Shown here: in pieces, positions 43,360-53,988 of the stretch
How the letters are laid out: the number at the start of each line of letters is the position of its first letter
Position numbering within the stretch: position 1 is the stretch's first letter
From: Ypsolopha sequella
Lineage: Eukaryota; Arthropoda; Insecta; Lepidoptera; Ypsolophidae
Assembly (NCBI GenBank): GCA_934047225.1
Contig: OW203992.1
Location: 21,723,501 to 21,787,500 of the forward strand
DNA: 64,000 nucleotides
Direction: 5' to 3'
Translations under genes and position numbers: made by a program
The notes under the pieces: generated by a model
Database searches by the model: none
What the model saw: the letters and a program-made list of their open reading frames with translations, nothing else
What the model was told of the DNA's origin: nothing

Positions 43360-43775
43360 AACCTCATTGAATGAAAGCTCGACATATGTGCCTCCTTGTA
43401 GGGTAAAAAAAAGTGAGTAAAATCCGTTTTGTTGGTAATGATGTCAACTCACTCTAATTTTAACGCAAATTCACATATTTTTCGTTCTTGTTAGCAGACC
43501 ACATGTAGCCGCGTCATTAGCTTATTTTATTATGATATTATCATTGCACTGAACTCATACTCGTAGATTGTATCACAAGGGAGCAAAATAATATTTTTAC
43601 GTAGAGGGTGTTATTTTGAATCCAGAGCAGAGCGAAGGATTGCTCGGGATTCTACTGTAGAATCCTGAGCGCAGCGATAAATAATTTTGCGGCCGTGTGA
43701 GACATTCTACTTTTCATCCCATCTATGAGGAAAAGAAATAAAAGGCGCTATTAGATACAAATCTAGAACTTATTT
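43360..43775. other. Intergenic with gcgaag-rich motif
   Basis: 43615-43740 has 'gagcagagcgaaggattgct', 'tcctgagcgcagcgata' and 'tttgcggccgtgtgagac'. The same kind of sequence is at 56320-56500, also near a recombinase-like exon. Confidence 0.45.
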
Positions 43776-43776
43776 A

Positions 43777-44022
43777 TTAACACAATGGTACTCGGAAAAG
43801 AATAATTTCTTTGAAATAGGCAAATTTTTGGAAATAGGCCCAGAAAACAGATTCTGAAAAAGTCTTCGCTCCGTTTGCATTTTTCCATATGAGGAAATTA
43901 TCACACGCTTTCAAATATTTTTTTCGGGATTTACATGGTAATAGGTTCTCTATCACATTAAATGCGTCTCTTCTTATATTTTCGAGTGTTAATGTAACAC
44001 TTTCACTATCTGACGAACCCAT
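43777..44022 (-). pseudogene. Tyrosine-recombinase-like N-terminal exon (Crypton-like), partial
   Basis: ATG at 44020-44022. 81 codons: MGSSDSES start, then IRRDAFNVIENLLPCKSRKK and YLKACDNFLIWKNANGAKTF, SESVFWAYFQKF, after which similarity ends. The LLP.KS...YL.AYD.F..WK.....FSE.V..AYF pattern is the SAM-like core-binding start of Crypton/tyrosine-recombinase-derived genes common in insects; the family is recalled, not searched. The catalytic domain (R..H..R..Y) is absent, so this is either one exon of a split gene or a fragment. A related broken exon is at 57425-57570. Confidence 0.5.
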
Positions 44023-44029
44023 TTTTGTT

Positions 44030-44885
44030 TAATTATATTAAAATTAAAATTATGCTTTGAATGGTATTCATACCGAGCACGTAGTTCGCGCGTTTATCAT
44101 TTCATGTTTTTTTAATACATACGGCTGCGCTGCCCAGATAACCGGCCAGTAACTTTTTTATACAATATTTTCGTTCGAACTCTTTTGATCACGAAACACT
44201 ATAAGGAACAACGTTCATGTTCCAAATTCAAAACTCATTATTGCCCTATGAAAGTTTCTTGCAGAAAAGACCTACTTTGATCGCACTTATTGAAGAACCA
44301 ATCATCGTTTTTCGAATATATGGGATGAAAAATACATTCCAATTCTTAACTTAAAGTGGGCTTAGCTGCTTTGGGTGTTTGTGACGTCCTGATGGCTTTG
44401 ATCCCAATGAAACTTTGCACACACCTTTATATGTTTTCCTTCCCCCCCACACCGCACTCCGACCCATCTCTCATCTAGAGGTGCAAAATGGCGAGATATT
44501 TGTCAAATTTTTTTTAAATGGTTTCCGGTAAAATCTGTTTTCCATGAAACGATAACTGTTTATTTATAAATAGTGAATTGCCATGAACCAATATCTTTTT
44601 CACTTTTAACTTTTTAGCAAGAAAAACAAACTTATGTTGTGCACTTTGTACCAAGCAACTGACTTTTAACCTTAAGAAGAGGAGTTACTTTTACATATAA
44701 ACCCAACATTTTTATTTACAAGTAGCACAAAATAACCACTTACAGAAGGTTTACTCCGCATAACTAATGGTTAATGATCTTTATTCTCATAAGAACATAG
44801 TTCACTTAAAATGAGATTTTGCTTAGATAACATTTAGTTTATTCTATGATTTGTCGACAGTGTACATATGTTGGTAGGTAATATT
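44030..44885. other. Intergenic; no gene seen
   Basis: 'gatcccaatgaaactttgca' at 44398 is a common old repeat phrase (compare 1200-1240). Nothing else. Confidence 0.35.
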
Positions 44886-44890
44886 TTACT

Positions 44891-45333
44891 TTAAAACACG
44901 TTTATTGCAATGTAAGTTTTGAGCTTAGTTTTAAAAGTGGATATCAATTCACATTCTTTTATGTTATTTGGTAATTTGTTATAAAGTTGCACTCCACCAT
45001 ATAGTAAATTTCTTTTTCCATACTCAGTCCTTGGACAATGTGATTTTAATATATTTTTTCTTCTGAGATTATGTTTAAATGTTCTTTTCTCCAGGTTAAT
45101 TTCTGTATGAATTTGTTTTTTTAGAATTTTTCGTATAAGGATACAAGTATTATATGTGTATATTTGTTTAAGATTGAATAATTTGGTCTTTTTATATAAT
45201 GTACGTGTAGGTGTTAAGTATTCAAACTGTAGAAGAACCTTTATAAGTTTATTTTGTGTAGTTTGAAGGCGTTTAAGGTTAGATTCTGCAGCACAGCCCC
45301 ATATTTCAATAAGATAGTCTAGTTTTGATTTCA
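44891..45333 (-). CDS. LINE reverse transcriptase C-terminal fragment
   Basis: The minus strand reads VKSKLDYLIEIWGCAAESNL, RLQTTQNKLIKVLLQF, LTPTRTLYKKTKLFNLKQI and later YGKRNLLYGGVQLYNKLPNN, ending TYIAINVF. This is the thumb and C-terminus of a CR1/L2-like LINE RT. The catalytic core is missing. The first 27 codons of the longer open frame (to 45406) come from the neighbouring hairpin and are not LINE. There are no internal stops. Confidence 0.75.
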
Positions 45334-45337
45334 CTAG

Positions 45338-45467
45338 CGAAAACAGGCGCACGCACACATAGACGCGTACGTACGACGATCTTGGATGAAGTTGGTCGAA
45401 TGCCAATACGAAATTCTGCCGAGATCATCATACGTACGCGTCTGTGCATGTGTGCGTCTGTTTTCGC
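45338..45467. repeat. Hairpin repeat, about 50-bp arms, at a LINE 5' junction
   Basis: 'gcgaaaacaggcgcacgcac' and 'gacgcgtacgtacgacgatc' are mirrored at 45419-45467 with few changes; the loop is about 30 bp. It abuts the 5' truncation point of the LINE fragment. Confidence 0.75.
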
Positions 45468-45544
45468 TCCCGTCGTCGAGTCGGCCTTCTGGTAGTATCT
45501 ATTTCGTGCAACTAGGTACACCGACAACCTTAAGTGTGCCTAAG

Positions 45545-45735
45545 GCTGCATATAAAGTCAAATTGAACACCTCATTTTGCATTAATCAGAACTGAACTCT
45601 ATGACGTTTACTTTTAGTTTAAAATAGCGTGCCCTGAACCGTGGCTGTTACAATCACCACGAAACACGCGCTCACGAAAAACTACGTTTTTATTTAATAA
45701 CTCGGCTTGTAGATGGAATTATTAAAATGTTCTAA
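45545..45735 (+). repeat. Interspersed repeat, pair with 23699-23905
   Basis: About 190 bp in the same order and orientation as the copy at 23699. Confidence 0.7.
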
Positions 45736-45739
45736 AATG

Positions 45740-46175
45740 TTTAGACGAGATTATTGCATACCTATTTTTAATCCAAATTTCAATGCTTTATGATTTAAGG
45801 AAGACCCAGTAACACTCGCAAAACATGAAATTTAGTGGTAACTTCGTAATTGAAAAATGTTACAGTTGTAAATTAATAACAAAAAGTCCTATGGAATAAA
45901 ATAATACAATTAAGATTCTGGCAAGATATTCAGAAATTGTATAACAACATTTTTCATTGAGGTGTGTCCATAATTTGTATTTAAATTTTATCAAGTCCAG
46001 ATTTTTTATATCGTGTGTCAACTTGTAATAAATTTTGAGTCATAGGCGTAATATGCTATTTTTTACCAAGGTTGTGTTGCTCTTGTCAATTGTCAGGTGT
46101 TTACTTGAGAAACTTTCTTAAACAGTGCAGGGTTTGTTTTCACAAATAATACAGCCTCGTGAATGTATCTCTAGA
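45740..46175. other. Intergenic; short repeat
   Basis: 45780-45850 ('gctttatgatttaaggaaga') resembles 16610-16690. No gene is seen. Confidence 0.35.
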
Positions 46176-46179
46176 TTAT

Positions 46180-46878
46180 TATCCACATGTAGCCCTGATA
46201 CATTTCCTTTGAGCTTTAAACACTAAATTTACATCTGTGGAATTTTCCCATAAAATTAATCCGTAGCGAAGAACTGAAGCAACACATCCGTGATATGCTG
46301 TTACCAATGCCTGAATGTTAACAACTTTAGATAATTTATACAAGGCTTATACAGATTGATTTAACCTTTCACAAACATTTTCAATCTGGGGTTTCCACTT
46401 CAAACCTTTACAATAATTATACGAAGGAACTTACTGGTGTCTACTATCTCAATAATATTGCCATAATAATCTATATTAAGTTGTGGGGGTAATATTTTTT
46501 GGTAAAAGTGCAAAATTTTCGTTTTTTTAAGATTAATGACAAGTCTATTCTCGGTAAGCCACTCAATTATTGTATGCAAAATTTTATTTTCTGACCTTCA
46601 TAGTTTTTAGCGGTATCGTGTTCAATGATAATTGTGCTGGTGTTTGCAAAAAGTACCATAGGGTAACTAACGTTTCTTGGCATGTCATTGATATACACTA
46701 AAAACAACAGTGGCCCCAAAACACTTCCCTGTGTGTGGTATACTACAATTTTTTCCCTTAAGTTATAGCAATATTTAGTCTCAGTTTTGCTTGCGACGCA
46801 CACTGTGTTTTTTCTACATATTAGGACAAAAGATTTGGCATATAAAAAACTTGAAATCTGTGTATTTGCTACAACCAA
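46180..46878 (-). pseudogene. Decayed CR1/Jockey-like LINE RT
   Basis: 46567-46878 reads QGSVLGPLLFLVYINDMP and then VLFANTSTI where an active RT has FADD, so the catalytic aspartates are lost. After a frame change the minus strand continues IEWLTENRLVINLKKTKILH and later AYHGCVASVLRYGLILWENS. The order and the AYHG..RYGLILW phrase match the LINE at 20760-21545, so both belong to one clade. Frameshifts and stops show a long-dead copy. Confidence 0.8.
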
Positions 46879-46879
46879 A

Positions 46880-48675
46880 ATAGCTGTAACTCAGCATAAT
46901 ATTGTCACAAGATATAGTTACATGGTTTCAATTTGTAATTTCCTATACGCGAAAAAAAAACTGTGATCAAGGAAAAAATATCCTTGTATTTAAGACACAC
47001 TCCTGCTGAACCCCAAGAAGCTGGAAGCTCTATTTGTGTAATGAAAAATTAACGTTCAGCTTAAGTGGTCATTAAAACAGCCTTAAACCAGGCTTTTAAA
47101 AATAGACGTTGTATAAAAACAGAAACTCGGAGAGCTACTTCTACGTTATTATTTCACGAGTGTCACTTAATCTGACTACCGATGGTCCCGATTCTCAGAT
47201 AATACCTTCGGACTAGCAAATCAAATTGAACGACAAATCTGCCACGCATCTGTTAGCGCGATAATCCAAGAAAACATGCCGTTTCGCAAAAAATATACAT
47301 TAAGTTTTTATTTTTTTGTCTGTTTAATTTTTGTGTTGACCGTTGTGTTATATAAAAATTGTTAGCTATATTCAGATGACACAAGGGAACAGAATTAGAC
47401 TTTTTTTGGTTACATGGAATTTTATGGCTGTTGTTTACTAATTCGAGTTGTTTTTTGTATTAAAATATTTTTTATCTTGAAAATCACGTTTTCATTATAT
47501 CAAAAACTAATGCTGATACAAAAAATCTGACTTCAGATTTAAAATCAGCACACCAAAAATTTATAATGTTAGTCATAATATTTGATGCAATAAAAATGGT
47601 ATATTTGAAAGGAACGTATTCGAACATTTGGCAACCGTAATTTTTATGACGTGGCAATTAATAATTTACAGCCATTACGTGTACAAAGAAAAATGATAAT
47701 GAAACTGTAAAGGGAAGAAGTAAAATTAAAAGAGTATTTTCTCAGAGAATTTGGCTCTGATTGGTTTTTCTATTTTGTAATGCATTCTATTAAGGTTCCG
47801 TAAAATGTCAAATGCACAACTTCAAATGATCTTTTCACATTATGTAACTTGGTCAATCGGTTAAACAAAAATGATATACTAGACTATAGGGCTGATCTAA
47901 TTTACGTCTTTAAAGTTCGCTAAATAGAAAAAAAATACGTAATTACTTCTAAATTGTATGTTCTTCGAAGGGCCGTCCTTAAATTTTACAGCCTTGAAAT
48001 TTGTATTCAAAATAAGTGACTAATAACCTCATCCTAACACTTAAATAATAACATCTAGAAGCCAAGTTGTTAGATAAAAACTCCGTTTTTCATGAGCACG
48101 TGTTTCTTGGTGGTCTTGGTGGTCTTGGTCTCTTGAGAAAAAACTTAGTTAAATGTGCAATAAGAAAAACTTTCTAAAATGTCGTAAGCATGAGACAAAA
48201 TATTTTTTTGCTTTGAATTTTTTATTCCAGTATAGGTGTTATTTCAATGATTTTCTAATTTTTTGCAGAGAGCATTCACAAAGTTTTTACGTTTATATTT
48301 TTATAATAATAAGCCTTTTTTTCCCAAAAAAGTATTACAGCATTTTTGCATCTTACAATTTATACCTTACACTTAATTTCTATTTTTACTACAAATTAAT
48401 TTTACAAAATATAAGTGAAAACAGATAAGAATAGATTGAATTAATTGAATTAATTAAAAGAAAAATAATAATAGTAGTAATGTCACAGGTATAGAATAGT
48501 TACAATATCATTTTCAATAGTATTAGGATCAACAAATAATAAAATAAAGGTCTATGTAAAAATAAGTAATAGTATTACAACATTTTAATATGTCGATAAA
48601 AATTAGTTAATTAATTAATTATTTAACTACCTACTTAAACATAGTAATATGATCTTGCATGCAATAATCAAAATA
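46880..48675. other. Intergenic; no gene seen
   Basis: Old repeat fragments only: 47830-47890 is the inverse of 17255-17300, and 47950-47990 is the inverse of the 16610 module. The frame at 48153-48428 is AT-driven. Confidence 0.35.
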
Positions 48676-48678
48676 GAA

Positions 48679-49605
48679 AGAAAGAATTTATTTCAGAAAG
48701 AAAGTACATAATGTAGTATTTTTGTGCGTTACATTATTATATTACTTAGGGCTATCTTAACTTACTTATGTGTATATACATTTAATTTACTAACCTAAAT
48801 AATATACTTAAATATATATGACATTAATGCACATGATTATTACGGGTATCAAGGGTCGAAAACTACACACCGTGCTAGTAAAAAACTGTTTGACGGTCAT
48901 GTAGTTCGCCGTTCATAACCTTCAATTGGTTTGCATTAAGTGTACATAGTATTTTAAATAAATAAATAAATAAACCTAATAAATATGTAATTAACAAGTT
49001 TGTACATAATCATTTATTTATAAGGAAGAACATATAATAATATATAAGTACAGATATGCATATAAATATTGTGTGTGCTGAGGACATCTAAATACGTAAA
49101 ATTAGTTGAGTGTTGTGTGAGTGTGTGTGTATTTTGTGTAGTTTGGAGAAAGTAAAGTGATTTGAGACTGTATTTGATCCTGGTATAGTAAGTACCCTTA
49201 TTTAATTATTTCTAATAACTTTTCTGTATTTGCATAATCTAAGCGCGCTAGTATGTTATTCAGGGTTTGCTTTAGAGACTGTAGAGATAGCTTTCGCAAT
49301 TCTGTAGATGCGCTTAGTCTGTTATATAGGAAGGGTCCCAAAAAACGACTAAAGGTTTGAGCAAAGGTGGTTTTGCAATGAGGTGTTTTATAAACAATAT
49401 CTAAACGTCTATCTTTGTCCGATAGCTTAGTTGGATTTTTGTGTAGGTTTGTTATGGCATCTCTAATGAAAAGTTGTCTTACTGTTAGGACCGAATTTTC
49501 ATCATAAAGGTCTTTAGTCGGATACTTATATGGTTTGTAATTCATTACTTTTAGAACGGCCCTCTGAGCTCTTTCAAGTTTCATCATCTTGGATTTGTGT
49601 GTGGA
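48679..49605 (-). mobile_element. CR1/Jockey-like LINE, 5'-truncated
   Basis: The coding end is at 49198, followed on the minus strand by a 3' UTR of about 500 bp. It ends near 'gaaagaaagaatttatttca' (48679), again a cttt-type tail. The 5' junction is near 49600. Confidence 0.7.
49198..49587 (-). CDS. LINE reverse transcriptase C-terminal fragment
   Basis: 129 codons: LERAQRAVLKVMNYKPYKYP, VLTVRQLFIRDAI, TFSRFLGPFLYNRLSA. The LQ.aQRavLkvm..kP...P...LY.e..vLtVRQLFI stretch is typical of the extreme C-terminus of CR1-group RT proteins in moths. No catalytic part remains. The frame is undamaged. Confidence 0.75.
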   Translation of the reverse strand: MMKLERAQRAVLKVMNYKPYKYPTKDLYDENSVLTVRQLFIRDAITNLHKNPTKLSDKDRRLDIVYKTPHCKTTFAQTFSRFLGPFLYNRLSASTELRKLSLQSLKQTLNNILARLDYANTEKLLEIIK

Positions 49606-49609
49606 TTAA

Positions 49610-50218
49610 CATGCATTTCTATAATTATGTCAGAAAAATTATTAAAAATATATGAATTACAATTTATATCACAATTTAAACATTTTCTGTTGACAACCCA
49701 TTGGCACATTGAGCACCCAGTGTAGGGTAAATAGCTCCTCCATTTATTACCCTACGTTTGTAAATACAACTTGAAACCTTTATATGTTACCTTAAAAATA
49801 AAATAAATTTTGTTCTAAGAATCGACACCCTAACAGGGTTTGTGGGGTCGGTCGGTATGGGGAGAAATGCATTTCAAACGGCACTCCAAACTCGCCAACT
49901 AAAATAAACCAATTTCTACCGTTCCCCTCTAACCAACAAATTGATGCGTTTATATGAATTTTGTACCGGAATAAAATCGAGCGGGAAACTCGACTTCGGT
50001 CTCATGTTTTTCCAATAAATAACATAAACAACCATGTACATTATGATATGTAACTTTCAGCAGATTATCATAACGTAAACGTTTTCAATTAATTGATGAA
50101 TTTAACATGAGTAAAATGAGATATATCTACACGCCCACTTCGAGAATTGCATAAATTTATTTGTAGGTCCCTATAAGGTCAGATGTACAATTAATATTGT
50201 GTCAAAATAATATTGATA
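49610..50218. other. Intergenic; no gene seen
   Basis: Ordinary AT-rich DNA. Confidence 0.35.
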
Positions 50219-50492
50219 TACAACGTGTAACAAAAAGGTGTAACCATATTTGAAGAGCTTATTCAGTCAATGGTATAGAACAACTTTTACTATGGAACAA
50301 AACCTGTATCTCGAAAAAACAATTTTACTGTTTCATAGAAAAATTCAATGGCTCTCGGCCAAAATGTATGGTATGGAAGGGCAGATTTTTCTTTTTGAGA
50401 TTTCAGGGTTGGCTCCGTAGTAAAAGTTGTTCCATACCATTGACTGAATAAGCTCTTCAAATATGGTTACACCTTTCTCTTACACCTTGTAT
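50219..50492. mobile_element. MITE family F, long foldback
   Basis: The arms of about 85 bp ('aaggtgtaaccatatttgaa', 'gcttattcagtcaatggtat', 'aacaacttttacta') are nearly perfect inverse copies. The right arm adds the 'ttcagggttggctccgtagt' core seen at 18700, 58040 and 60130. Confidence 0.85.
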
Positions 50493-50742
50493 AAGGTCTT
50501 TCAATTTTAATGGAAAGTAATTTAGGAGGCGATTCAGTATCGTTAATACATCACATTCCACTGAAAAGTACTTTTTTTTGCGCGAACTTTTTCTTCACTT
50601 GTCCATACAAACTGAGTCAGCTTTGTACTGAGAAGTGAAAAAAAAGTTCGCGCAAAAAAAAGTACTTTGCAGTGGAATGTGATGTATATAACGATACTGA
50701 ATCACCTCCTAAATTACTTTCCATTTAAATTGAAAGACCTTA
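50491..50742. mobile_element. TIR foldback element, about 115-bp arms
   Basis: Begins aaggtctttcaattttaatgg and ends with its inverse; 'cgatactgaat' and 'gcgcgaactttttcttcact' pair across a loop of about 20 bp. Flanked by TATA on both sides. It directly abuts the previous MITE. Confidence 0.85.
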
Positions 50743-51030
50743 TATACGTCACCCGGTATTGTTCACTAAACAGCTACAATTGTGTTTTTTTCTCTTTGCA
50801 AAACTCATTTATATTCATAATGGGGACCTAATCTTTTCCGCATGAAAAATCTAAATTTATATCTGGGCTTGTTTTCACGAGGGTACAACTCAAATTATGT
50901 AAGAAACGCCGGTTCTCTCGTTTATTTTATGAAAACCCAGCCGTATCCCAGTTTTACTCGCTTATCTCGTTGTAGCCGTGCGACCGAGACCCCTTGTAAT
51001 TATGTTTTAGAGTTCCGTCTAGAAAACACA

Positions 51031-51482
51031 AACACGTTCCGGCGCGGTAACGGCGTATGCCGTTTTTCTTACCTCTTGCGGGTTGACAGTACGGCGGTGC
51101 CCGTAAATTTTTATCTTTTCTAAATGCCAGTACGGTTACCTCCGTGAAATTTCTTCGAAAGTCTCATACAAAACACTTCCACTAGCATTCTACAGAAACA
51201 CATCAACGGTGTACTGTCAATCTACAGCCCGCTGCGCCGCGTTTTTTATTGACCAGTGCACACATGCATACTGGTACTCACACACTGACAGTACGGCAAT
51301 AACCAGTATGTTTGTATGGGTTTTGTTCAGCGTGTTGCGGCTACAACCGCACTGTCAAATTGCAAATATATTTTTGTGTTGTAATGTGGCAGTACGGCTA
51401 TTACAGTGATATAGATTTGTATGGAGATTTTTACTGCTTTTCTACGTAGTCGAGCAAATAAGGTACCGCGCCGGAACGTGTT
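51031..51482. mobile_element. TIR element with reiterated CAGTACGG
   Basis: A perfect 19-bp terminal inverted repeat (aacacgttccggcgcggta) at 51031-51049 and 51464-51482. Inside, CAGTACGG occurs at 51087, 51128, 51288 and 51390. No transposase is seen; the frames at 50842-51123 and 51209-51409 are not supported. No clear target duplication. Confidence 0.75.
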
Positions 51483-51484
51483 AA

Positions 51485-52029
51485 GCGAAGCCTAATAAAC
51501 TGTCAGCCCATCCACGCAATATAAATTTAGCATGCTAGTGTAAAATACAAAGGAACCCATGAAAATGTGCCAATGACATTCTAGTGTCACTGTGAGTGTA
51601 CGTTTAACATTACATTTTCGTTTACGGAACCCGGCGGCTATTGTAAATATGTGCACTTGACAGACTCATGTTTTTGAGTTTATAGAGATAATAATAATGT
51701 ACACAACCTTTGTTTTAAGCCTTTAAGGCTCTTTTTGTCCTATATAAAGCTTACACAATTCTCTCATCAAATCGAAACACTAGAGTTACATCGAATTTAA
51801 CGAAATTTTGCAATCATCATCTTTAGCGCTTATTATACCATAATATCCGATTGCGATTTAACAGGAGGCCTTCCTTCGGCGCATAGTAGCTTTGCTATTA
51901 TAACATGGAGACTGAAAATCGTGTGACCCAAAATGCGCGCCAAATGGTTAAGAATGAGTCCGATTCCAAATATAAAATTACAATAAATTGTTTAGGTTTA
52001 TTTTTTTCTATGCAGATTTTAATTAACTA
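51485..52029. other. Intergenic; no gene seen
   Basis: Nothing recognised on either strand. Confidence 0.35.
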
Positions 52030-52224
52030 TGTTTTCTGGCTGTGAGTATTTATTATAGACATAATATTCGAGTCGTATTAGAGTATACATAAAGTAAAAT
52101 TCATTCTAAAATGCATAAAACTCTTATAAAACCTATACCTTATAAAAATAAACTAAACTAAATAAAAAATCCTATCTAGATCCTAATCCTATCCTATTTA
52201 ATATAATTAAAACCTAAACTCAAT

Positions 52225-52555
52225 CTAAATTAAAATTATTAACATATATAATGCCTTTATTAAATAAAAAATGTTTTTTAAATCGTCGCCGTTGGGGAGG
52301 GCACCCAAGACGCTGGCAGCGTTACCTCGTTTGATCGCTAAGCTGATCCTCTGACCGAGGTAAGCTCCGGCCCTTGGGTCACCAGAGATGTCGACCAGGC
52401 GTGCCGACAATTCTTTAAAAAGTTGCCGCGCGGACGGGCCCCATGGTCCAAGGGTTTCAACACCGAATGGCTCTCCGAGGGCCACATATCTGCGCCGCTT
52501 CAGGTTTTCAGCCGACTCCGCAGCCGCGCCAGCCTTGGCTGAGGTCGCTCGTAGG
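52225..52555 (-). pseudogene. Second copy of the RLE LINE, last about 105 codons
   Basis: The minus strand reads KRRRYVALGEPFGVETLGPW, GPSARQLFKELSARLVD, SGDPRAGAYLGQRISLAI and LGALPNGDDL. This is close to the C-terminus of the ORF at 24334-26316 but not identical (EPFG replaces EGYIFAPFG). Severely 5'-truncated near 52555; the 3' UTR runs to about 52030. Confidence 0.85.
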
Positions 52556-52774
52556 TGTTTTGTTTTGTTTTATATTTCTGTGATTTCTGTAGTTTACTTC
52601 TGTTGATTTTCCTTAAATAAATAAATAAACTTCAGGAGTTTATATACATACAAATCGAAGAGAAGTTTGGTATGTAGTTCCATGGAGTTTCAATGAATTC
52701 ACAATATTTTCGAGTGCAAAATACGATTACCAACATCGTGCGTTTCACGTTCTCGCTCCAGGAAGTGAGACAGT

Positions 52775-53147
52775 TAAGGCGATATGTAAATGTTTTAGCA
52801 TCCCTGTTACTCTATATGCGAAAAAACCCACAGTGCGAGAGGGACGGATTCGAGGAAAAGTAGGAAAATGTCGGTTTTTTATTAAAATAAGATGTACTCA
52901 AGTTACTATCAAAATTTCGTTTAACCATGTCCTAGATACTGTTAAAACCCATCTAATAAAGTATAATCATAGTCCATATGTCATTTCAAATTGTCAAACT
53001 AGGAGAAATGGTGTTGAAGAGGACCTTAATTCAATAAATATTTATCCTTAGAAAAAGATTCCAAAAATAATATTCTATTTTATCAAAATATTTTTACTGA
53101 AGTAGATATGAAAGTCTAAAAGTGTCGTTTTTTTTTCTGTAGCTCCT
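52775..53147 (+). repeat. Interspersed repeat family A, copy 4
   Basis: 'catccctgttactctatatg', 'gcgagagggacggattcg' and 'ccttagaaaaagattcca' match 9533-9883 end to end. Confidence 0.75.
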
Positions 53148-53154
53148 TAACATT

Positions 53155-53236
53155 CTATAACACCTCTGACATACCTCTGACGTACCTCTGACATACCTCT
53201 GACGTACCTCTGACATACCTCTGACATACCTCTGGG
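53155..53236. repeat. Minisatellite, 11-bp unit, about 7 copies
   Basis: Alternating cctctgacata and cctctgacgta units. Not divisible by three, so it encodes a mixed repeat on the minus strand. Confidence 0.9.
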
Positions 53237-53507
53237 AACACCCCGGAGATAAGTGTTTTACGGATGTCGGCGATATACGTAAAAACGTAAACAATGACAA
53301 TGTTCAAACAATAGACAAGAATAAAATATGATATTTATATTAGGTCTTTACATATGAAATTGCCGTTTTCTACAGAGAATTTAAAGGAAAATGAATTTTC
53401 AGTACCAACATTTTTGCATTTTTTTTAGGAATGACAAATCCAAATTATATAACTCCTTTTGTGAATGATATAGTTGTTTTATAAATTATACACAGTAATT
53501 AATATGG

Positions 53508-53549
53508 GCAAGATATATTTCGAGTCCTTTTGGACTCGGCATCAGTTGC
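53508..53549 (-). ncRNA. Hammerhead-ribozyme-like motif at PLE outer end (left)
   Basis: Minus strand: helix I gcaa, ctgatg-cc, helix II gagtcc-aaaa-ggactc, gaaa, palindromic tata, uc as cleavage site, and helix I return ttgc. All helices pair. The A of CUGANGA is C here and one extra C precedes helix II. This is an open helix I (type I) arrangement; a 2-bp palindromic helix III suggests it would work as a dimer. Confidence 0.7.
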
Positions 53550-53593
53550 ATTGACAATAGATTGACAATAGATATGACATTAAATATAAAAGA

Positions 53594-53628
<35 letters not shown>

Positions 53629-53632
53629 TGTT

Positions 53633-53980
53633 TTAGTGTTGTTTGTTAAGGCCTGGTCCAAAGTGGGCACCAAGCGACCAGATGAATGAGGATTCCCACG
53701 TGCGAAGCTGAATATCTGTGAGTGCCGGGTGAAATGACTTAATGATGCGAACTGTGAAACAATGGTTGAAAGGCGAATTGTGAGTGCGTGTGTGGGTTGG
53801 TATTGGTAGAGTGTTGTTGTTCATAGAGTCACATGTGTGGCGATGTTGGTTGATGCGTATGTGGAGTGCGTTTTTGGTCTCACCTACATAGAAAGCCGGG
53901 CAATGTCGGCATTCTAAGAGGTAGATGCAGTTGCTTGTCTTGCATGTTGTGTTTCTTTGTGCATGTAGAGGTTTTTGTGT
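53633..53980 (-). pseudogene. PLE GIY-YIG endonuclease, main copy
   Basis: On the minus strand TTCKTSNCIYLLECRHC is followed by FYVGETKNALHIRINQHR. The YLL..YVG spacing with R and H downstream is the GIY-YIG active site of Penelope-like elements, and the preceding cysteines are the usual CxxC-type feature. It continues FNHCFTVRIIKSFHPAL and RTWESSFIWSLGAHFGPGLN to TAA at 53633. It would nick DNA for target-primed insertion. The open frame runs on to 54061, but residues before HTQK come from the inserted element. The catalytic part itself is unbroken. Confidence 0.85.
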
Positions 53981-53988
53981 GTGGTGAG

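Noticed and set aside
45306..45595. Overlapping ORFs on both strands rich in RVCVRL
   Set aside because: They read through the hairpin repeat at 45338-45467.
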